From assembly GCA_038043465.1 (NCBI GenBank), contig JBBTBX010000005.1, forward strand, positions 62,001-126,000: DNA of 64,000 nucleotides, in the 5' to 3' direction. Origin of the DNA: SXRF01 sp038043465 (GTDB taxonomy: Bacteria; Pseudomonadota; Alphaproteobacteria; Rickettsiales; SXRF01). Below are positions 60,483 to 64,000 of the stretch, in pieces. A model generated the notes under the pieces. That model was not told the origin of the DNA. It searched no databases and was given only the letters and a program-made list of their open reading frames with translations. Position numbers and translations under genes: made by a program. Every line of letters starts with the position of its first letter. Positions within the stretch are counted from its first letter, which is position 1.

Positions 60483-62906
60483 ATGAATATGAAAATATTA
60501 CGTCGCAGAACTAAAAAAGCAGCATATGCTGCCATTGAGGTCTCTCAATCTGAGTTTATTCCATATCAATACCATTGGGATAAGGCTACTATTTACACTA
60601 AAAAAAGAGAGTTTATCCAGATCATAAAGGTTGAAGGTTTCTCGTTTGAAACTGCCGATGATGAAGATGTGGACATGAAGAAAATGGTTCGTAATTCGCT
60701 GCTGAAAAGTATGGCGGAAGGATCATGTTCCGTATGGTTTCACACTATAAGACTTCGCCAGAGTTCCTATCCTGCCGGAAAACAACCTCCTGGCTTTGCT
60801 TCCCAACTAGATAAACAATGGCACGCGAAACACCATGATAAAGATTCTTACATAAATGAGCTTTATATAAGTGTGGTCAGAAAAGCCGGCATCAAGAATT
60901 TACCAAAACTAGGAAAGATATTAGGCAAAAATGAAGAAATGGCAAAACTTGCGGAAGTGCGTGCCATGCGTGAGGCGCAAAAAGAGCTTACAGAATCAGT
61001 AAACCGCATTATTTCCACTATGAAAGATTATGGGGCACGCCTGCTCACCACTTATGAAAATGAAAATGGTATCTTCTCTGAGCCAATGGAATTTTTGAGC
61101 AAGATTATCAACGGTGGAAATAGTTCGCCAATGCGCTGCGCCCCCTATGACCTAGCAAAATATTTATCAAAAAATCGCCTTTATTTCGGTAGTAGCGTAA
61201 TTGAAATATCTGGTGGCCCCAGAAAACGTTATGCGGCAATAGTTGCCATCAAGGAATATGGACCAGCCACCGCCGCCGGTTTCATGGATAGCTTCCTGCA
61301 GCTACCATTTGAATTCATAATTTCACAATCATACCAGTTTTCCGATCGCAGTGCTAAAATCGGTGCGATGCAACGCCGTCAGAACCGAATGATTAACGCA
61401 CAGGATAAAGCTATTTCACAAATCGCCGAAATCAGCGATGCACTCGATATGGCAACCAGCGGTCACGTAGCATTTGGTCAACACCAACTTAGTGTTATGT
61501 GCTTCGAGGAAGATTTAGCAAAGCTGGAAAACGTAGCTTCCATGGCGATAGCCGAGCTGGTTAACGTAGGCATCAATCCGGTGCGTGAAAAAATGATTAT
61601 GGAGCAGACATTCTGGGCGCAACTGCCTGGTAATTTTGATTTTATTGCTCGCGGTTCTGACATAACCACAATGAATCTGGCAAGTTTTGCTTCAATGCAT
61701 AACTATCCGACCGGAAGAATCGATGGCAACCATTGGGGTAATGCCGTAACCGTGTTTGAAACCACTTCTGGAACTCCGTACTTCTTCAATTTTCATGCCC
61801 GTGACGTTGGTCATTCAACCGTTATTGGGCCAACCGGTTCCGGTAAAACAGTGCTGCTCAATTTCTTATGTACCCAAGCGCAAAAATTCAATTGTCGCAT
61901 TTTCTTCTTTGATAAAGATCGCGGCGCGGAAATATTCCTGCGCGCTATTGGTGGAAAATACAGTATCATCGAACCAAGTGAAAGTTGCGGATTTAACCCT
62001 CTGCAACTGCCGGATACAGCTGAGAACCGAACGTTCATCACAGAATGGTTACGCACACTGGTTACAGTGAATGATGATTCTTTCTCTTCCGCCGATATGG
62101 AAAGAATAGAAAGCGCGGTAATCGGTAATTATAAACTGGCAAAAAAAGACCGTATGCTCCGCAATGTCGCTCCATTCTTCGGTATGGAAGGCCCTGGAAC
62201 AATAGCCAGCCGCCTGAAAATGTGGCATTCCAACACAGCGTATAGCGGTCTGTTTGATAATGAAGAGGATATAATTGATTTCAGTCTGGGTAATGCTTTT
62301 GGCTTTGAAATGGGAGAAGTTCTACGCGATAAGGCAAGCCTTGGTCCGGTACTATTATACCTTTTCCACCGTATCAACCTATCACTTGACGGCACCCCTA
62401 CCATCATCGTACTCGACGAAGCATGGGCACTCATTGACAATAAAATATTCGCCGAACGCATCAAAGATTGGCTGAAAACACTGCGTAAATTAAATGGTAT
62501 GGTAATATTTGCCACCCAAAGCGTTGAAGATGCTGCCAATAGCTCCATCAGCGCAACGCTTATTCAGCAGACAGCAACCCAGATATTCCTGCCAAATTCT
62601 AAAGCAACCGAAGCTTACCGCACCGCGTTTATGGTGACCGAGCGTGAATTTAACTTGCTACAGACAACCGACCCATCAAGCCGTTTCTTCTTGGTAAAAC
62701 AAGGTAAGGATGCTGTTGTAGCACGTATTGACTTATCCGGCATGGATGAAATCGTGAATGTTCTTTCAGCACGCGCCGAGACAATCGTAATATTAGATGA
62801 AGTACGCAAAAAATATGGGGATTCTCCGGATGCGTGGATGCCACAATTTCAGAAGCAGGTAAAAGCAGATAAAGAAAAGATAGCTGTTAAAGATGCAAAA
62901 AAGTAA
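60483..62906 (+). CDS. virB4: Type IV secretion ATPase VirB4
   Basis: An 807-residue cytoplasmic-face ATPase that powers T4SS assembly and transport. The N-terminal CagE/TrbE/VirB domain is followed by Walker A TVIGPTGSGKTVLLNFL (about 445-461), FFDKDRGAEIFLRAIGGKY, and Walker B TIIVLDEAWALID (about 639-651) with the downstream GMVIFATQSVEDA. Length matches rickettsial and Agrobacterium VirB4. Its last 14 nt overlap virB6. Confidence 0.95.
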   Translation: MNMKILRRRTKKAAYAAIEVSQSEFIPYQYHWDKATIYTKKREFIQIIKVEGFSFETADDEDVDMKKMVRNSLLKSMAEGSCSVWFHTIRLRQSSYPAGKQPPGFASQLDKQWHAKHHDKDSYINELYISVVRKAGIKNLPKLGKILGKNEEMAKLAEVRAMREAQKELTESVNRIISTMKDYGARLLTTYENENGIFSEPMEFLSKIINGGNSSPMRCAPYDLAKYLSKNRLYFGSSVIEISGGPRKRYAAIVAIKEYGPATAAGFMDSFLQLPFEFIISQSYQFSDRSAKIGAMQRRQNRMINAQDKAISQIAEISDALDMATSGHVAFGQHQLSVMCFEEDLAKLENVASMAIAELVNVGINPVREKMIMEQTFWAQLPGNFDFIARGSDITTMNLASFASMHNYPTGRIDGNHWGNAVTVFETTSGTPYFFNFHARDVGHSTVIGPTGSGKTVLLNFLCTQAQKFNCRIFFFDKDRGAEIFLRAIGGKYSIIEPSESCGFNPLQLPDTAENRTFITEWLRTLVTVNDDSFSSADMERIESAVIGNYKLAKKDRMLRNVAPFFGMEGPGTIASRLKMWHSNTAYSGLFDNEEDIIDFSLGNAFGFEMGEVLRDKASLGPVLLYLFHRINLSLDGTPTIIVLDEAWALIDNKIFAERIKDWLKTLRKLNGMVIFATQSVEDAANSSISATLIQQTATQIFLPNSKATEAYRTAFMVTEREFNLLQTTDPSSRFFLVKQGKDAVVARIDLSGMDEIVNVLSARAETIVILDEVRKKYGDSPDAWMPQFQKQVKADKEKIAVKDAKK

Positions 62907-64000
62907 CAAAAGTTTTATAGCTTCGTTGGTACTGCTTATTGTTTTATTGGGCGGTATTTTTTTGCCTTTTGTTGCATCAGCCTATGTAATACCCCAATTT
63001 AAACCTCAGGATAATACCGAAGTTAGGGAAGCTAATGGTATGATTACCAATCATATCTGCCCGAACACCGGCTCCACCAATTTAAGTGACGGGCTGGTGG
63101 TTCGTATTATTCCCTGCATCCGCGATATAGTGGTATATGCCACTAGTCAGATTATGGATGAAGTGATTACCCATGTTGCGGATGTTTTTGCAGTACTTTT
63201 TTCTCTGGCAGTAGTAATATTCGGTATATCAGTGGTCACCGGACATACACCAAGTTTTTCACAAGGCGGTATAATTCTGGCAATAAAAATAGCTGCCATT
63301 ATCATGTTCGCGCACAATTTCAATGGCATGTACTCCCCACTTCTTAATGCATTGGAAGAACTGCTTAATATTATGGCAAAACCGGCAATTGTAGCATTTG
63401 ATAAAGGAGGTCCATGGAATAGGGTAAGTGGCACTACTGACGCTATACTAATATGTAAATACGGCACATTCCAAGCCAGTGAAACCAATATAATGAATAT
63501 ATGGAACCTTATTGATTGCTATATTGATGTGATTCTTGGTGGAATTTTTTCTACAACAACCCTGAAAATGGGTTTTCTTGGTTTTGTTATTGGGGCTTTA
63601 TTGTCAAATACTATTGGATTATTCGTTGGTTTTGTCGGGTTGTATATACTCGCCAACGCCTTGATGACCATATTCCGCACAGTTTATATCTTCCTTACTT
63701 CCTACGTTGCCTTTTCCTTCATGGTACTTATTTCTGTTATTTTTATTCCTACCATACTGTTCCAAAGTACAAAACGGTTCTTTGATGGCTGGCTGCGTAT
63801 CACCATCAGTTTCCTTTTGCAGCCAGTATTTGTTTTCGGTTATCTGATAATGTTTCTGGTAGCTATTAATATCACTATATTTAACGGAAAACACTCTCTG
63901 TATTATGCTATTGCCGGGGAAGATTCGCAGAACCGAAATCCAAGCAATCCTGGCGTTGTAAACGGGAATTTTTATATTGGCGAATGGCTGGAAAATGTCG
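62893..64000 (+). CDS. virB6: VirB6-type T4SS channel protein, 3' partial
   Basis: The ATG at 62893 overlaps the end of virB4 by 14 nt, and the frame runs open to the window end (about 369 codons visible). It has a signal-like N-terminus (FIASLVLLIVLLGGIFLPFV) and then multiple hydrophobic segments characteristic of TrbL/VirB6 (VFAVLFSLAVVIFGISVVTG, IILAIKIAAIIMFAHNF, GFLGFVIGALLSNTIGLFVG, TSYVAFSFMVLISVIFIPTI). Order virB3-virB4-virB6 is as in Rickettsiales, which often have several large VirB6 paralogues; whether more follow lies outside the window. Confidence 0.9.
   Translation, partial: MQKSNKSFIASLVLLIVLLGGIFLPFVASAYVIPQFKPQDNTEVREANGMITNHICPNTGSTNLSDGLVVRIIPCIRDIVVYATSQIMDEVITHVADVFAVLFSLAVVIFGISVVTGHTPSFSQGGIILAIKIAAIIMFAHNFNGMYSPLLNALEELLNIMAKPAIVAFDKGGPWNRVSGTTDAILICKYGTFQASETNIMNIWNLIDCYIDVILGGIFSTTTLKMGFLGFVIGALLSNTIGLFVGFVGLYILANALMTIFRTVYIFLTSYVAFSFMVLISVIFIPTILFQSTKRFFDGWLRITISFLLQPVFVFGYLIMFLVAINITIFNGKHSLYYAIAGEDSQNRNPSNPGVVNGNFYIGEWLENV

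Overview
The window is a chromosomal segment of an alphaproteobacterium of moderate-to-low GC. Evidence for the class: the NtrY/NtrX pair, a tpiA-secG-pyrG block next to a PpiD/trp block, the flagellar order fliF-fliG-fliH-fliN-flbD-flhA with an alphaproteobacterial-type FlbD, an ELM1/DUF1022 protein and a stand-alone NtrC-type C-terminal domain. The right edge carries virB3-virB4-virB6 in the order typical of the Rickettsiales vir homolog (rvh) type IV secretion system. Palindromic repeats inserted in frame into protein genes recall Rickettsia palindromic elements. Biosynthesis of tryptophan, lysine, branched-chain amino acids, glutamate and folate, plus a flagellum, argues against a reduced obligate intracellular parasite. 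A free-living or facultatively host-associated, early-branching Rickettsiales-like lineage fits best; this is inference.

Layout. 1-5.1 kb: gltB (5' end cut by the window) and an AT-rich membrane ORF. 5.2-8.7 kb (-): folKP-folC-dapD. 8.8-15.9 kb: a DUF2125-like protein, pabB, ilvD, an endonuclease/exonuclease/phosphatase-family protein and two glycine-rich unknowns that share an upstream motif. 16-24 kb (-): ntrY/ntrX, a PIN/Phd toxin-antitoxin pair, an NtrC-CTD/Fis-like protein and tpiA-secG-pyrG. 23.9-31.8 kb (+): ppiD, trpE, a DUF3800 gene, trpG, trpD, trpC and an M15 peptidase. 31.8-38.4 kb: ELM1-like, radC, two paired unknowns, map, cinA-like and rnd. 38.5-45 kb: unknowns including a possible RelA/SpoT-fold protein, a P1B ATPase, an M48-like peptidase, a lipoprotein, tRNA-His and coaD. 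45.4-56.9 kb (+): the flagellar cluster. 57-58.5 kb (-): a secreted beta-helix protein with a poly-C(10) tract at its start. 59-64 kb (+): two unknown genes, then virB3, virB4 and virB6 (cut by the window end).

The most unusual content is repetitive DNA. (1) Several families of short GTCAT...ATGAC-type palindromes occur between genes and also in frame inside gltB, folP, the ELM1 gene and flhF. (2) At least six intergenic arrays are built of 7-bp units whose sequence differs at every locus while the period stays at 7; some form two inverted arms. Shorter heptad runs lie inside gltB, flbD and the fliK-like gene. (3) Some repeats supply gene parts: the ribosome-binding region of trpD, the start region of flbD, the last codons and stop of map, and the stop of coaD. 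(4) The poly-C tract is a candidate three-state phase switch for a secreted protein. Many AT-rich unknown genes sit singly between housekeeping genes and are reasonable candidates for lineage-specific or secreted proteins.
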